A stretch of 64,000 nucleotides of DNA from CAYPNP01 sp964412195. GTDB taxonomy: Bacteria > Acidobacteriota > JAAYUB01. The DNA is taken from NCBI GenBank assembly GCA_964412195.1, contig CAYPNP010000001.1, forward strand, positions 310,001-374,000, written 5' to 3'. Made by a program: the position numbers and the translations under genes. The notes below the pieces were generated by a model. It ran no database searches. It was not told the DNA's origin and was given only the letters and a program-made list of their open reading frames with translations. Of this stretch, positions 35,001 to 42,784 are shown piece after piece; within the stretch, counting starts at the first letter, position 1, and each line of letters begins with the position of its first letter.

Positions 35001-35135
35001 GTCTGTCCAGGCGTCGCCGCCCGTGGCGTTGTAGAAGGCGATGAGCGCGGCCCGCTCCGAGGAGGGGATGTCGGCGAGGCACGCGCCCGCGCCGGCGGTC
35101 AGGATCAGGATGGCAAGGAGAATTCGGCCCGGCAT
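32025..35135 (-). CDS. Secreted plant-type LRR protein with shared C-terminal domain
   Basis: 1036 residues. A signal peptide (to GACLA) is followed by a cap region and then 15 full leucine-rich repeats, each exactly 24 residues, of the plant-specific type (LxxLxLxxNxLSGxIPxxL), with a sixteenth degenerate unit. A fibronectin III-like domain follows at about 495-595 (TCSATGGLLSWTP, YRVYREGDG). From LLFPRMSFVPGGW at about residue 603 to the end is a domain of some 434 residues that is clearly homologous to the C-terminus of the nearby subtilase, down to the endings FLSAVPAQ. ATG at 35135 follows TTGGAGGAACTT, a good ribosome site. Likely a cell-surface or extracellular binding protein. Two related non-coding elements bracket the gene. 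Confidence 0.9.
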   Translation of the reverse strand: MPGRILLAILILTAGAGACLADIPSSERAALIAFYNATGGDAWTDNSGWKTPPLHSDGFALPGTEGTWKGVTVIDDRVKYLQLFNKHLVGTLPPELGQLTALTYLAISDAAFSGSIPSEIGNLANLDSLYLTNCQLTGAVPASLGNLSHLLYISLDNNDLSGTLPDSMANLTQLQRLSLGNNAFTGPIPAWLAGCTQMEMLYLWGNQFTGALPAFLGGLTQLRWLALDNNPLSGPIPAEWAALSQMEMMYLSDIDMSGPVPVVIGSLHALLVLDLQRCHLSGSIPEEWAALANLQYLNLSENQITGTLPSWMGGMVQLTSLLLRNNLLNGAIPPELANLSALTTLALEGNALSGSIPPGLGGLTNLNRLNLSGNQLSGSLPPELGGLSNLEYLDLGDNLLRGSIPTGWGSLAKLRELILPRNGLTGTLPPAVGNLTELRKLDVSSNAMGGYLPNALVNLTKLNTTGLDLDYNAFYDDDPDMLAFVDAHSSTDFLATQTLPPTNLSFTCSATGGLLSWTPMGYAEGSGGYRVYREGDGSFNSVGVTTPKSATGLQIDSVVPGVPYQFYVTSYTEPHEHNANQVGSFMSDALDVLCGTFTPAASLLFPRMSFVPGGWTEGYGFVNPGAADAAVRFTAYAANGQAAGQAEPMAWYAGEQGATQIDGVFGLSAATDGWVLAESNQAGLLGFFLTQHFTPAGLVGLDGAEVLSAGVSDGIIPRVAAAGTSSTEIFLANPGDTGVTVTVSGLDGATEFFAAPAGIPAKGFWKFDAAALLGHAFDGCLHVQSTGPVIGHATVRDGDASIAAVNLQPFTEASTLLYAAHVVMFPNVYTTKIQLINVNATAVTATLKFYLADGSAFGTPLQVLVPALQVKSVSDLELGLPPGENTEGWLKVTSPDPLMGCLTFGNPVDNHYQSTLPLQAAGSDDIYFAQVANGNVGGVNFFTGLAVINPNTSPVEITIRVYKPNGDRNGNSVTRTLAPREKYVRLLKSIEGIGSLLDQSSGYIHVTATGGDVFSFVLFGNDTLDFLSAVPAQYRE

Positions 35136-35176
35136 AAGTTCCTCCAATCAGCAAGAAATTGGATCAGGTGAATGCC

Positions 35177-35205
35177 ATGATAGGGGGGAACGGCCGCCCA
35201 GTCAC
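35177..35205 (-). promoter_or_regulatory. Promoter of the LRR gene
   Basis: Minus-strand GTGACT (35205-35200), 17 bases, then TATCAT (35182-35177). The leader to ATG would be about 35 bases. Confidence 0.5.
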
Positions 35206-35313
35206 TGCATGAGGATGTAGTTACCTCCTGGTTCGTGTTCGTGCTCGTCATCGCGCGCGTAATCGAATTTCGGACCTCGGACTTGGGAGCTGGGACCTGG
35301 CCGATCCGATCGT

Positions 35314-35697
35314 GCTGGAGACAATTCAGCCGCCGGTACGCGGGAGGTACTCCGACCGGCTGGGAGGGGTGCGAGGGATTGGCTGCCGGGTCCTCGGAGC
35401 GTGCCACGCAACTCCGTTTAGTCGCAATAATACTTCAAACAAAGGGATAGGCCTGGTTTCCCTTCGGGAAATCGGGGCATACAAAGCCCGACGCTGGATT
35501 CATCGCCGGTCACCTGAGGCAGGAGGTCGGCTGGATTGTCTCCGTCCGGATGACGCATCGATGTGGCCAGTGAAGGAAATGACGAAGACGCAGACGGATT
35601 TGTTGGCACGCGCCCGTCATCCCGGTGGCCGGTCCCTCGCGCCCCTCCCTGCCGGTCGGGGGACCTCCCGCGTGCCGGGGGCTGCATTCCCTCCAGC
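35314..35697. repeat. Inverted-repeat element B
   Basis: A 384-base non-coding element with 64-base arms at 35314-35377 and 35634-35697 that agree in inverse orientation at 55 of 64 positions. It shares with element A the arm sequence (GCCGGCACGCGGGAG type), the block GCAACTCCGTTT (35408 and 31268 region), the 16-base palindrome TTTCCCTTCGGGAAAT (35457-35472), and CATCGCC-GTCACCTG at about 35501. The inner nested repeat of A is missing here. It lies in the 825-base gene-free spacer 35136-35960. Confidence 0.75.
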
Positions 35698-35748
35698 GAG
35701 ACCGGCCGGCCGGGTCCCAGTCCCCAGGTCCCAGATCCGCCGATTACG

Positions 35749-35870
35749 ACCACGATTACGATTACGATCAGCGATTACGATCGGATTGGATTGTCATGGT
35801 CCATGGTCCATCGTCCATGGTCCGTGGTCGGATTGTCCCCGGTCATCGGCCACCGGTCGGGCAGCGCATC
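35749..35870. repeat. GATTAC hexamers and CATGGTC heptamers
   Basis: ATTACG-type hexamers at 35749-35782 are followed by five CATGGTC-like heptamers at about 35795-35829 and a degenerate CACCGGTC stretch to 35870. The order parallels the array at 31895-31986 next to element A. Confidence 0.7.
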
Positions 35871-35893
35871 CCTATCCCTAAAACTCCCTTGCT

Positions 35894-35917
35894 TTGACAC
35901 GGGATCGTTGCTATAGT
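35894..35917 (+). promoter_or_regulatory. Possible promoter of the nuoEF unit
   Basis: TTGACA (35894-35899) and an extended -10 TGCTATAGT (35909-35917) both look strong, but the spacer between the hexamers is only 12 bases. Either the extended -10 works without this -35 or a regulator compensates for the spacing. The nuoE ATG follows 43 bases later, in a T-rich leader. Confidence 0.4.
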
Positions 35918-35960
35918 TTTTTTCTATTTTTGTAGCGTCATTTCACATTCGGGAGCAGCT

Positions 35961-36473
35961 ATGGCCACGCAGACACAGACGGCAACGACGGGGACGGAAC
36001 CGGCGAATTACGGGCCTCTCCGGAAAATCCTGGAGAAATTCCGCGGGGAAAAGGGGACCATCATCCCCATCCTGCAGGAGACCCAGGACGCTTACGGCTA
36101 CCTGCCGCCCTGGGCGCTGGAGGAGATCTCCGCCGCCACCGGCGCCCCGCTGGCCCAGATCTATGGCGTGGCCACCTTCTACGCGCAGTTCCGGCTCCAC
36201 CCCATCGGCAAGCACCTGGTCCGCGTCTGCTGCGGCACGGCCTGTCACGTGGCCGGGGCGGAGAAGATCGCCGACTCCCTGTGCCAGAACCTGGACGTGG
36301 CGCCGGGCGGGACGACCGCCGACGGCCAGTTCACCATCGAGACAGTCGCCTGCCTGGGGTGCTGCTCCCTGGCCCCGGTGATGATGATCGACGACGAGAC
36401 CTACGGCCGGCTGGACGACAAGTCGGTCCGCAAGATCGTCGCCGCCCAGAAGAAAAGCTCCCAGTCCCAATAA
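35961..36473 (+). CDS. nuoE: NADH dehydrogenase-type [2Fe-2S] subunit NuoE
   Basis: 170 residues of the thioredoxin-like [2Fe-2S] family (NuoE/HndA). An N-terminal helical bundle contains GTIIPILQETQDAYGYLP and the conserved YGVATFYAQF; the ligands are in VCCGTACHVAGA (Cx4C) and ETVACLGCCSLAPV (Cx3C). It passes electrons between the FMN of NuoF and other clusters. A ribosome site GGGAG precedes the ATG. It is the first of three genes that together make a soluble NuoEFG-like complex; no membrane Nuo subunits are present in the window. Fifteen bases separate it from nuoF. Confidence 0.93.
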   Translation: MATQTQTATTGTEPANYGPLRKILEKFRGEKGTIIPILQETQDAYGYLPPWALEEISAATGAPLAQIYGVATFYAQFRLHPIGKHLVRVCCGTACHVAGAEKIADSLCQNLDVAPGGTTADGQFTIETVACLGCCSLAPVMMIDDETYGRLDDKSVRKIVAAQKKSSQSQ

Positions 36474-36488
36474 TCGCGGAGGTGGCCC

Positions 36489-38291
36489 TTGTCACTGCAT
36501 CCCCCTGAGATCCATCCGGCCCGGCTCAAGCTCGTGGTGGGCCTGGGCAGCTGCGGCATCGCCGCGGGCGGGAAGAAGGTCTATGAAGCCCTCCGGCAGG
36601 AGGTTTCGAAGCGGAACCTCGACGTGGCCGTCGACGAGACCGGCTGCGTCGGCATGTGCTTCCGCGAGGTCCTGGTGGAGGTGCGCGACCCGCAGCAGGG
36701 CTCGTTCTTCTACGGGGACATCACCCCCGACAAGCTGCCGCGCATCCTCGACGAGCACGTTGTCGGCGGGCAGGTCATCGGCGACTGGCTGGTCAAGAGC
36801 GACAGCCTGCCGGGCAGCGACGACGCCTTCTTCGCCAAGCAGAAGCGGATCGTGCTGCGCAACTGCGGCCGGATCAACCCCGAGTCCCTGGACGAGTACA
36901 AGGCCAACCAGGGCTACGCCGCCCTGGAGAAGGTCCTCACCTCCATGTCGCCCGAGCAGGTGATCGAGGAGATGATCGCCTCCGGCCTGCGCGGCCGCGG
37001 CGGCGCTGGCTTCCCCACCGGGCTGAAGTGGCGTTTCGCCCGCCAGAGCAAGGGTGACCACAAGTACGTGATCTGCAACGGCGACGAGGGCGATCCCGGC
37101 GCCTTCATGGACCGCTCCGTGCTGGAGGGCGACCCCCACGGTGTGCTCGAGGGGATGTGCATCGCCGGTTATGCCATCGGCGCCACCCACGGCTACATCT
37201 ACTGCCGGGCGGAGTACCCCCTGGCGGTCAAGCGGCTCCGCCTGGCCATCGACCAGGCCCGCGCGGCCGGCCTGCTGGGGGACAACATCCTCGGCCGCGG
37301 GTTCGTCTTCGACGTCAAGGTCAAGGAAGGCGCCGGCGCCTTCGTCTGCGGCGAGGAAACGGCCCTCATCGGCTCCATCGAGGGCAAGCGGGGCATGCCC
37401 CGGCTGCGCCCGCCGTTCCCCACCACTGCCGGCCTGTGGGACTACCCCACCAGCATCAACAACGTCGAGACGTTCAACAACGTCCCCTGGATCATCCTCA
37501 ACGGCGCGGCCAAGTTCGCCGAGATGGGCGTCGGACGCAGCCGCGGCACCAAGGTGTTCGCCCTGGCCGGCAAGATCGTCCGCGGCGGCCTGATCGAGGT
37601 GCCCATGGGCCTGAGCCTGCGCGAGGTCATCTACGAAGTCGGCGGCGGGATTAAGGACGGCAAGGCCTTCAAGGCCGTCCAGATGGGCGGGCCGTCGGGC
37701 GGCTGCATCCCGGCCGAGCTGATCGAGACGTCGGTGGACTACGAGTCGGTGACCCAGACCGGCGCCATCATGGGCTCCGGCGGCATGGTGGTCATGGACG
37801 AGACCACCTGCATGGTGGACGTGGCGCGCTTCTTCCTGGCGTTCACCCAGAAGGAGTCCTGCGGCAAGTGCACCTTCTGCCGGCTGGGCACCAAGCGCAT
37901 GCTGGAGATCCTCGACCGGATCAAGGATGGCGAGGGCAAGCTGGAGGACATCGACCTCCTGGCGGACCTGTCGGAGAAGATCAAGAAGGGGTCCCTGTGC
38001 GGCCTCGGCCAGACGGCGCCCAACCCGGTGCTCACCACCATCAAGTACTTCCGGCACGAGTACGAGGCCCACATCAAGGACAAGAAGTGCCCGGCCCACC
38101 ACTGCAAGAAGCTGCTGACCTACACTATCAGCGAGGAGAAGTGCACGGGCTGCACCGCCTGCGCCAAGGGCTGCCCGGTGAAGTGCATCAGCGGCGAGCG
38201 CAAGAAGCTGCACGTCATCGACCAGTCGCAGTGCATCCAGTGCGGCGAGTGCGTGCGCCGCTGCAACTTCGATGCGGTCCTGGTGGACTGA
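36489..38291 (+). CDS. nuoF: NuoF-type flavoprotein with extra ferredoxin domains
   Basis: 600 residues, longer than NuoF of complex I (about 430-450). It has an N-terminal [2Fe-2S] thioredoxin-like domain (GLGSCGIAAGG, DETGCVGMC), then the NADH/FMN core with RGRGGAGFPTGLKW, GDEGDPGAFMDRSVLEGDPH and GAFVCGEETALIGSIEGKRG, the [4Fe-4S] site ESCGKCTFCRLG with SLCGLGQ, and a C-terminal two-cluster ferredoxin (CTGCTACAKGCP, CIQCGECVRRC). This layout is that of HndC and of the beta subunits of bifurcating hydrogenases and formate dehydrogenases. The only start with a ribosome site is TTG at 36489, six bases after GGAGG (36478-36482). It should oxidise or reduce NAD(P)H in the cytoplasm. Confidence 0.92.
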   Translation: MSLHPPEIHPARLKLVVGLGSCGIAAGGKKVYEALRQEVSKRNLDVAVDETGCVGMCFREVLVEVRDPQQGSFFYGDITPDKLPRILDEHVVGGQVIGDWLVKSDSLPGSDDAFFAKQKRIVLRNCGRINPESLDEYKANQGYAALEKVLTSMSPEQVIEEMIASGLRGRGGAGFPTGLKWRFARQSKGDHKYVICNGDEGDPGAFMDRSVLEGDPHGVLEGMCIAGYAIGATHGYIYCRAEYPLAVKRLRLAIDQARAAGLLGDNILGRGFVFDVKVKEGAGAFVCGEETALIGSIEGKRGMPRLRPPFPTTAGLWDYPTSINNVETFNNVPWIILNGAAKFAEMGVGRSRGTKVFALAGKIVRGGLIEVPMGLSLREVIYEVGGGIKDGKAFKAVQMGGPSGGCIPAELIETSVDYESVTQTGAIMGSGGMVVMDETTCMVDVARFFLAFTQKESCGKCTFCRLGTKRMLEILDRIKDGEGKLEDIDLLADLSEKIKKGSLCGLGQTAPNPVLTTIKYFRHEYEAHIKDKKCPAHHCKKLLTYTISEEKCTGCTACAKGCPVKCISGERKKLHVIDQSQCIQCGECVRRCNFDAVLVD

Positions 38292-38338
38292 GCCCGGCCG
38301 CGCCGTGACCCGGTGAAGAAAGGATCAAGGAGACATCC

Positions 38339-41300
38339 ATGGCCCAAGTCAAGGTAACCATCGACGGTCAGGAACTCATCGTCGACAGCTCCATGACCAT
38401 CCTGGAGGTGGCGCGGAAGCTGGGGAAGGAGATCCCGACCCTCTGCCACGACCCGCGGCTGGAGCCGTTCACCTCGTGCTTCGTCTGCGTCGTGGAGGTG
38501 GAAGGCGGCCGCGGCTACGTGCCGTCGTGCGCCACCAAGGTCACCGACAAGATGGTGGTCCGGACCGACACCGCCGAGCTGCGCCAGGCCCGCAAGATGG
38601 CGCTGGAGCTGATCGTCTCCAACCACTTCGCCGACTGCCTCGGCCCCTGCCAGCTAACCTGCCCGGCCCATGTGGACATCCAGGGCTACATCGCCCTGCT
38701 GGCCCTGGGCAAGTACAAGGAGGCCGTGGCCCTGATCAAGGAGACCAACCCGCTGCCGTCCGTCTGCGGCCGCGTCTGCACCCGCCCCTGCGAGGGGCAG
38801 TGCCGCCGCAACATCACTGATGAGTCGGTGGGCGTGGACTACCTCAAGCGCTACGCCGCCGACCTCGACCGGGAGTGCGGCCACCCGTTTTCGCCGGACC
38901 AGAAGCCGGCCACCGGCCGCCGCGTGGCGGTGGTGGGCGGCGGACCGGCTGGCCTGACCGCGGCCTATTACCTGTCCCTGGAAGGCCACTCGGTGACCAT
39001 TTTCGAATCCCAGCCCAAGACCGGCGGCTGGCTGCGCTACGGCATCCCCGAGTACCGCCTGCCCGAGGACATCCTGGACTACGAGGTGGACTCCATCCTG
39101 AAGCTGGGCGTCGAGCTCCAGACCGGCCGGCGCCTCGGGCGCGACTTCACCCTGGAGGGACTGTTCGACCAGGGCTTTGAAGCCATCTTCCTCGGCATCG
39201 GCGCCTGGAGCTCCACCAAGATGAACATCCCCGGCGAGGACGCCCGGGGCGTCATGGCCGGCATCGATTTTCTGGAGAAGGTCAACCGCGGCGAGCTGAC
39301 CTCTCTGAAGGGCAAGGCGATCGTGGTCGGCGGCGGCAACACCGCCGTGGACGCGGCCCGGACCTCGCTGCGCTTGGGCGCCTCTCAAGTGACGACGGTC
39401 TACCGGCGCAGCCGCAAGGAGATGCCGGCCCACCCCGCCGAAATCGAGGACATGGAAAATGAGGGCGTCCGCCTCGAGCTGCTGACCAATCCCATCGCCA
39501 TCCACAAGGACGAGCAGGGCCGCGTGCAACGCGTGACCTGCATCCGGATGGAACTGGGCGAGCCCGACGCCAGCGGTCGCCGGCGCCCCGTGCCGGTGGC
39601 GGGCTCGGAGTTCGACATCGAGGCCGACTGGGTCTTCCAGGCCGTCGGCCAGCAGCAGGAGAACGACTTCCTGGACGGCTCGACCCTCAAGACCGAGCTG
39701 AAGACCACCCGGTGGGGCTCCGTCGAGGTGGACCCCGAGGCCATGACCACCAGCGTGTCCGGCATCTTCGCCGGCGGCGACATGGTCACCGGCGCCGCCA
39801 CGGCCATCGAAGCGATCGCCGCCGGCAAGAAAGCCGCCCTGGCCATCCATCACTACCTCACCGGCCACGTCATCCCGCGCCTGAAGCCGCCCTTCCTCAG
39901 CAAGAAGGAGAACCTGCGGGAGAAACTGACACCGGAGGACCTGTTCATCCGGGCCAGGACCCCCCGTGAGCATATCCCCGCCCTGCCGGTGGAGGAGCGC
40001 GTCAAGAGCTTCATCGAAGTCGAGCTGGGCTACAGCGCCGCGCAGGCCTCCGCCGAGGCGGCGCGCTGCCTGGAATGCGGCTGCAACGCCTTCTTCGAGT
40101 GCGACCTGCAGCGCCACTGTTCCGATTGGGACGTGGAGCAGAAGACTTTCCGGGGCGAGTTTCAGAACGAGCTTCCGGACGAGAGCCATCCCTTCCTCCG
40201 CGTGGACCTGAACAAGTGCATCCTCTGCGGCCGCTGCGTCCGGATCTGCGAAGAGGTCGTCGGGGCGGCCGCACTGGGCTTCGTCAAGCGCGGCTTCGAC
40301 ACCCACATCCGTCCGGCGCTGGAGAAGCCGCTCACCGAGACCACCTGCATCTCCTGCGGCCAGTGCGCGGACACCTGCCCGACCGGCGCCCTGATGGTCA
40401 AGCCCGACCTGCCCAAGCCCGGCCCCTTCCAGCTGAAGGGCGTCCCCTCCGTCTGCAACTTCTGCAGCGTGGGCTGCGGCGTCCTGCTGGAGCCCGTCGC
40501 CGGCCGCGTCGTCCGCGTCTCCTCCAACCATGAGGCCCCCGTCAACGACGGCGGCAACCTGTGCAAAAACGGGCGTTTCGGCTTCCGCATGCTGAACGAG
40601 GGCCGGTTGACCCGGCCGCTGGTGCGCAAGGACGGCCGGCTGGAGGAAGTCGACTGGGCGGAGGCCTACGAGTTCATCCGGTCCCGCTCCAAGGCGGTCA
40701 GTGCCGACGGGGCCGCCGGCAAGCTGGCCGTCCTGGCCGGTCCGCGGCTGACCAACGAGGAGGCCTACCTGGTGCAGAAGCTGGCCCGGGGCGTGTGGCG
40801 GACGCCGCACGTCGCCCACCTGTCCGCCCTCGGCTACAGCGATCCGGCCGACCTCGCGGCTGCGGCCCCCGACGCGGATTACGGCCGCCTGGCCAAGGCC
40901 GAGTTCATCCTCGTGCTGGGCGGCAACACTCTGGAAAAATATCCCATCCTGGACTTCAAGCTCCAGAGAGCGGCCCGGTCCGGCAAGACGGAGGTTTTCT
41001 ACCTCCATCCCGACCGGACCTTCCTGGCCGAGCGGGCCCAGCGGTGGATTCCCCTGCCCGCCGAGAAGGCGCCGCTCTTCGCCCGGGCGGTGCTGGCCGA
41101 TGCGCTGAACCGGTGGGTGACCCCGGATTCCATGCCGGGCCTGGCCGGCCTGCGGGACCATCTCCGGGACATCCGCCCGGCGGACGTGTTCCGCCAGCTG
41201 GGCCTGGAGACGGCGGATGCGACCCGGCTCATGGATCGGCTTTGCGCCGGTCACGCCGCAGTGGTCCTGGACTTGGAGGAGGGTGGATCCGAAACCGCCG

Positions 41301-42082
41301 TCTACTTCCGCGACCTGGCCCTGATGCTGGAGGGCCGCGGCCGGAGCCTGGGTCTGCTGCCGATGCTGGCCGGCGCCAATGCGCGGGGCGCGCTGGAGAT
41401 GGGCATCCATCCCGCCTTCCTGCCGGGCGGCCGCCCGGTCACCGATCCGGCCGCCCGCGGCGCCCTGGCCCAGCTCTGGAGATCGGAGCTGCCCGCCGGC
41501 CCGGGCCTGGCCCACGCCGACCTGGCGCGGGAACTGGTCCAGGGCGGCATCCGCAGCCTGTTCGTGTTCGGCGAGGATCCCGTCGGCGCCGGCCTGTCCG
41601 ACCTCTTCGAACAGGGCGGGCAGCGCACGGTGAAGCTGCTGGTGGTCTGCGACCTCTACCGTACCGCCACCGCGGAGATGGCCGACGTGGTGCTGCCGGC
41701 CTCCGCCTGGACCGAGGCGGCCGGCACCTTTCTCAACGCCGAGCGGCGGATCCAGGCGCTCTCACCCGCCGTGCCGCCGCCCGCCGGCAAGGCCAACGTC
41801 GAGATCCTCCTCGACCTGGGCCGGCTGTGGGACGTCCCCCTGGCGCCCGACGGCCTGGCTTCGGTCCAGCTGGAGATGAAGCATGCCGTTCCCTCGCTGA
41901 AGGCCGTGTCCTTCGGCGACCTGGACGGGAAGGGCGTGCTGCTGGGATCCGCCCCGCACGGCGGCGAGCTCCGAGTCCCCGCGGCGCCCGCGTCGGTCAC
42001 CGCACCGGCGCGCTGTGCCGGGGACGCGCTGAACGCCCGCTGGCGGGGCCGGCTGCGCGAATTGGGCCTCGAGCGCGGCTGA
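38339..42082 (+). CDS. NuoG-like/GltD-like/molybdopterin-type fusion oxidoreductase
   Basis: 1247 residues with several redox modules. Residues 1-75 are a [2Fe-2S] domain (LCHDPRLEPFTSCFVCVVE); 85-180 combine NHFADCLGPCQLTCP with the GltD-type Cys domain (SVCGRVCTRPCEGQC). From about 198 a GltD-like flavin domain shows VAVVGGGPAGLTAAYYLS and an NADPH site VVGGGNTAVDAARTS. CLECGCNAFFEC, then two [4Fe-4S] sites (CILCGRCVRIC, CISCGQCADTCP) follow at 575-690. The last 540 residues are a NuoG/molybdopterin oxidoreductase-like domain starting SVCNFCSVGCG, with ADVVLPASAWTEAAGTFLN. No H-cluster motif, so not an FeFe hydrogenase. It likely couples NADH (via NuoEF), NADPH and a low-potential partner; whether Mo or W is bound is open. 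Confidence 0.86.
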   Translation: MAQVKVTIDGQELIVDSSMTILEVARKLGKEIPTLCHDPRLEPFTSCFVCVVEVEGGRGYVPSCATKVTDKMVVRTDTAELRQARKMALELIVSNHFADCLGPCQLTCPAHVDIQGYIALLALGKYKEAVALIKETNPLPSVCGRVCTRPCEGQCRRNITDESVGVDYLKRYAADLDRECGHPFSPDQKPATGRRVAVVGGGPAGLTAAYYLSLEGHSVTIFESQPKTGGWLRYGIPEYRLPEDILDYEVDSILKLGVELQTGRRLGRDFTLEGLFDQGFEAIFLGIGAWSSTKMNIPGEDARGVMAGIDFLEKVNRGELTSLKGKAIVVGGGNTAVDAARTSLRLGASQVTTVYRRSRKEMPAHPAEIEDMENEGVRLELLTNPIAIHKDEQGRVQRVTCIRMELGEPDASGRRRPVPVAGSEFDIEADWVFQAVGQQQENDFLDGSTLKTELKTTRWGSVEVDPEAMTTSVSGIFAGGDMVTGAATAIEAIAAGKKAALAIHHYLTGHVIPRLKPPFLSKKENLREKLTPEDLFIRARTPREHIPALPVEERVKSFIEVELGYSAAQASAEAARCLECGCNAFFECDLQRHCSDWDVEQKTFRGEFQNELPDESHPFLRVDLNKCILCGRCVRICEEVVGAAALGFVKRGFDTHIRPALEKPLTETTCISCGQCADTCPTGALMVKPDLPKPGPFQLKGVPSVCNFCSVGCGVLLEPVAGRVVRVSSNHEAPVNDGGNLCKNGRFGFRMLNEGRLTRPLVRKDGRLEEVDWAEAYEFIRSRSKAVSADGAAGKLAVLAGPRLTNEEAYLVQKLARGVWRTPHVAHLSALGYSDPADLAAAAPDADYGRLAKAEFILVLGGNTLEKYPILDFKLQRAARSGKTEVFYLHPDRTFLAERAQRWIPLPAEKAPLFARAVLADALNRWVTPDSMPGLAGLRDHLRDIRPADVFRQLGLETADATRLMDRLCAGHAAVVLDLEEGGSETAVYFRDLALMLEGRGRSLGLLPMLAGANARGALEMGIHPAFLPGGRPVTDPAARGALAQLWRSELPAGPGLAHADLARELVQGGIRSLFVFGEDPVGAGLSDLFEQGGQRTVKLLVVCDLYRTATAEMADVVLPASAWTEAAGTFLNAERRIQALSPAVPPPAGKANVEILLDLGRLWDVPLAPDGLASVQLEMKHAVPSLKAVSFGDLDGKGVLLGSAPHGGELRVPAAPASVTAPARCAGDALNARWRGRLRELGLERG

Positions 42083-42159
42083 ACCGGCGGCAGTCTCCGC
42101 TTCCGGATATCGGGGAGCCTGCCGGCGCCTCGCCCGCGGCATCCATTGGGAGACGGCTC

Positions 42160-42681
42160 ATGAAGACGAAAAGGTTCCTGGCAGCCCTGATCGCCGGCCT
42201 GCTGTGCGCCGGCGGCGCGGCGGCCCAGAAGAAATCCGAGAAACTCTCCGATCCCCAGATGCTGGCCCGGGTGCTGCCGCTCCAGTGGATGGGCATGAAC
42301 CTGCTGGCGGACAAGGAGTGGTCCAAGCAGCGGATCGCCGAGCTGGAGGTCGCTGTCGCCGGCGCCTCCTACACCTCCAAGGACTTCTCCAAAGAGGGCT
42401 CTTTCGAGATCGTGGACGCCCTCCGCTCGCCGATGCACCTCAACGAGTTCGCCTACCAGCGCGACAGCGCCGCGCCGGAAAACCTGACCCAGTGGAGCGG
42501 TCCCTGGGGGCAGGGGTACATCGTCCAGGATCCGGCCGAGGACGAGACCCGGGCGCGGCTGCTGATCCGCGGGCGATGGTACGTGAAGGTCAACCAAGCC
42601 CCCAGGGTGGATACCGGCAATCAGCGCGCGGCCCTGGACGCCTGGCTGGCCGACGAGAAGGTGCGGGATACGCTGAAATAG
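42160..42681 (+). CDS. Exported protein of unknown function
   Basis: 173 residues with a signal peptide (MKTKRFLAALIAGLLCAGGA, cleavage after AAA or so). The mature part is mixed alpha/beta with Trp-rich segments LPLQWMGMNLLADKEWSKQR and LTQWSGPWGQGY; no cysteine remains after processing. GGGAG precedes the ATG. It follows the fusion oxidoreductase by 77 bases in the same direction and could be in the same transcript, but its export argues against a direct part in that cytoplasmic complex. No family recognised. Confidence 0.7.
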   Translation: MKTKRFLAALIAGLLCAGGAAAQKKSEKLSDPQMLARVLPLQWMGMNLLADKEWSKQRIAELEVAVAGASYTSKDFSKEGSFEIVDALRSPMHLNEFAYQRDSAAPENLTQWSGPWGQGYIVQDPAEDETRARLLIRGRWYVKVNQAPRVDTGNQRAALDAWLADEKVRDTLK

Positions 42682-42784
42682 CCCGGGCCGCCGGACTGCG
42701 GCCGCACACCCCTTCATTTCCAATCCGGACCGAGACCGCACGCCGCCGTGCGGCAGCGGGCCGCCCCGGGCGGAGGCATCCGGT

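Noticed and set aside
36492..38213. Long open frame antisense to nuoF
   Set aside because: Antisense artefact of high GC at third codon positions; no domain and no ribosome site.
35961..42082. Electron-bifurcating FeFe hydrogenase operon
   Set aside because: NuoE/NuoF-like subunits fit, but the large subunit has no H-cluster cysteine motifs; a GltD-like and a molybdopterin-type domain are there instead.
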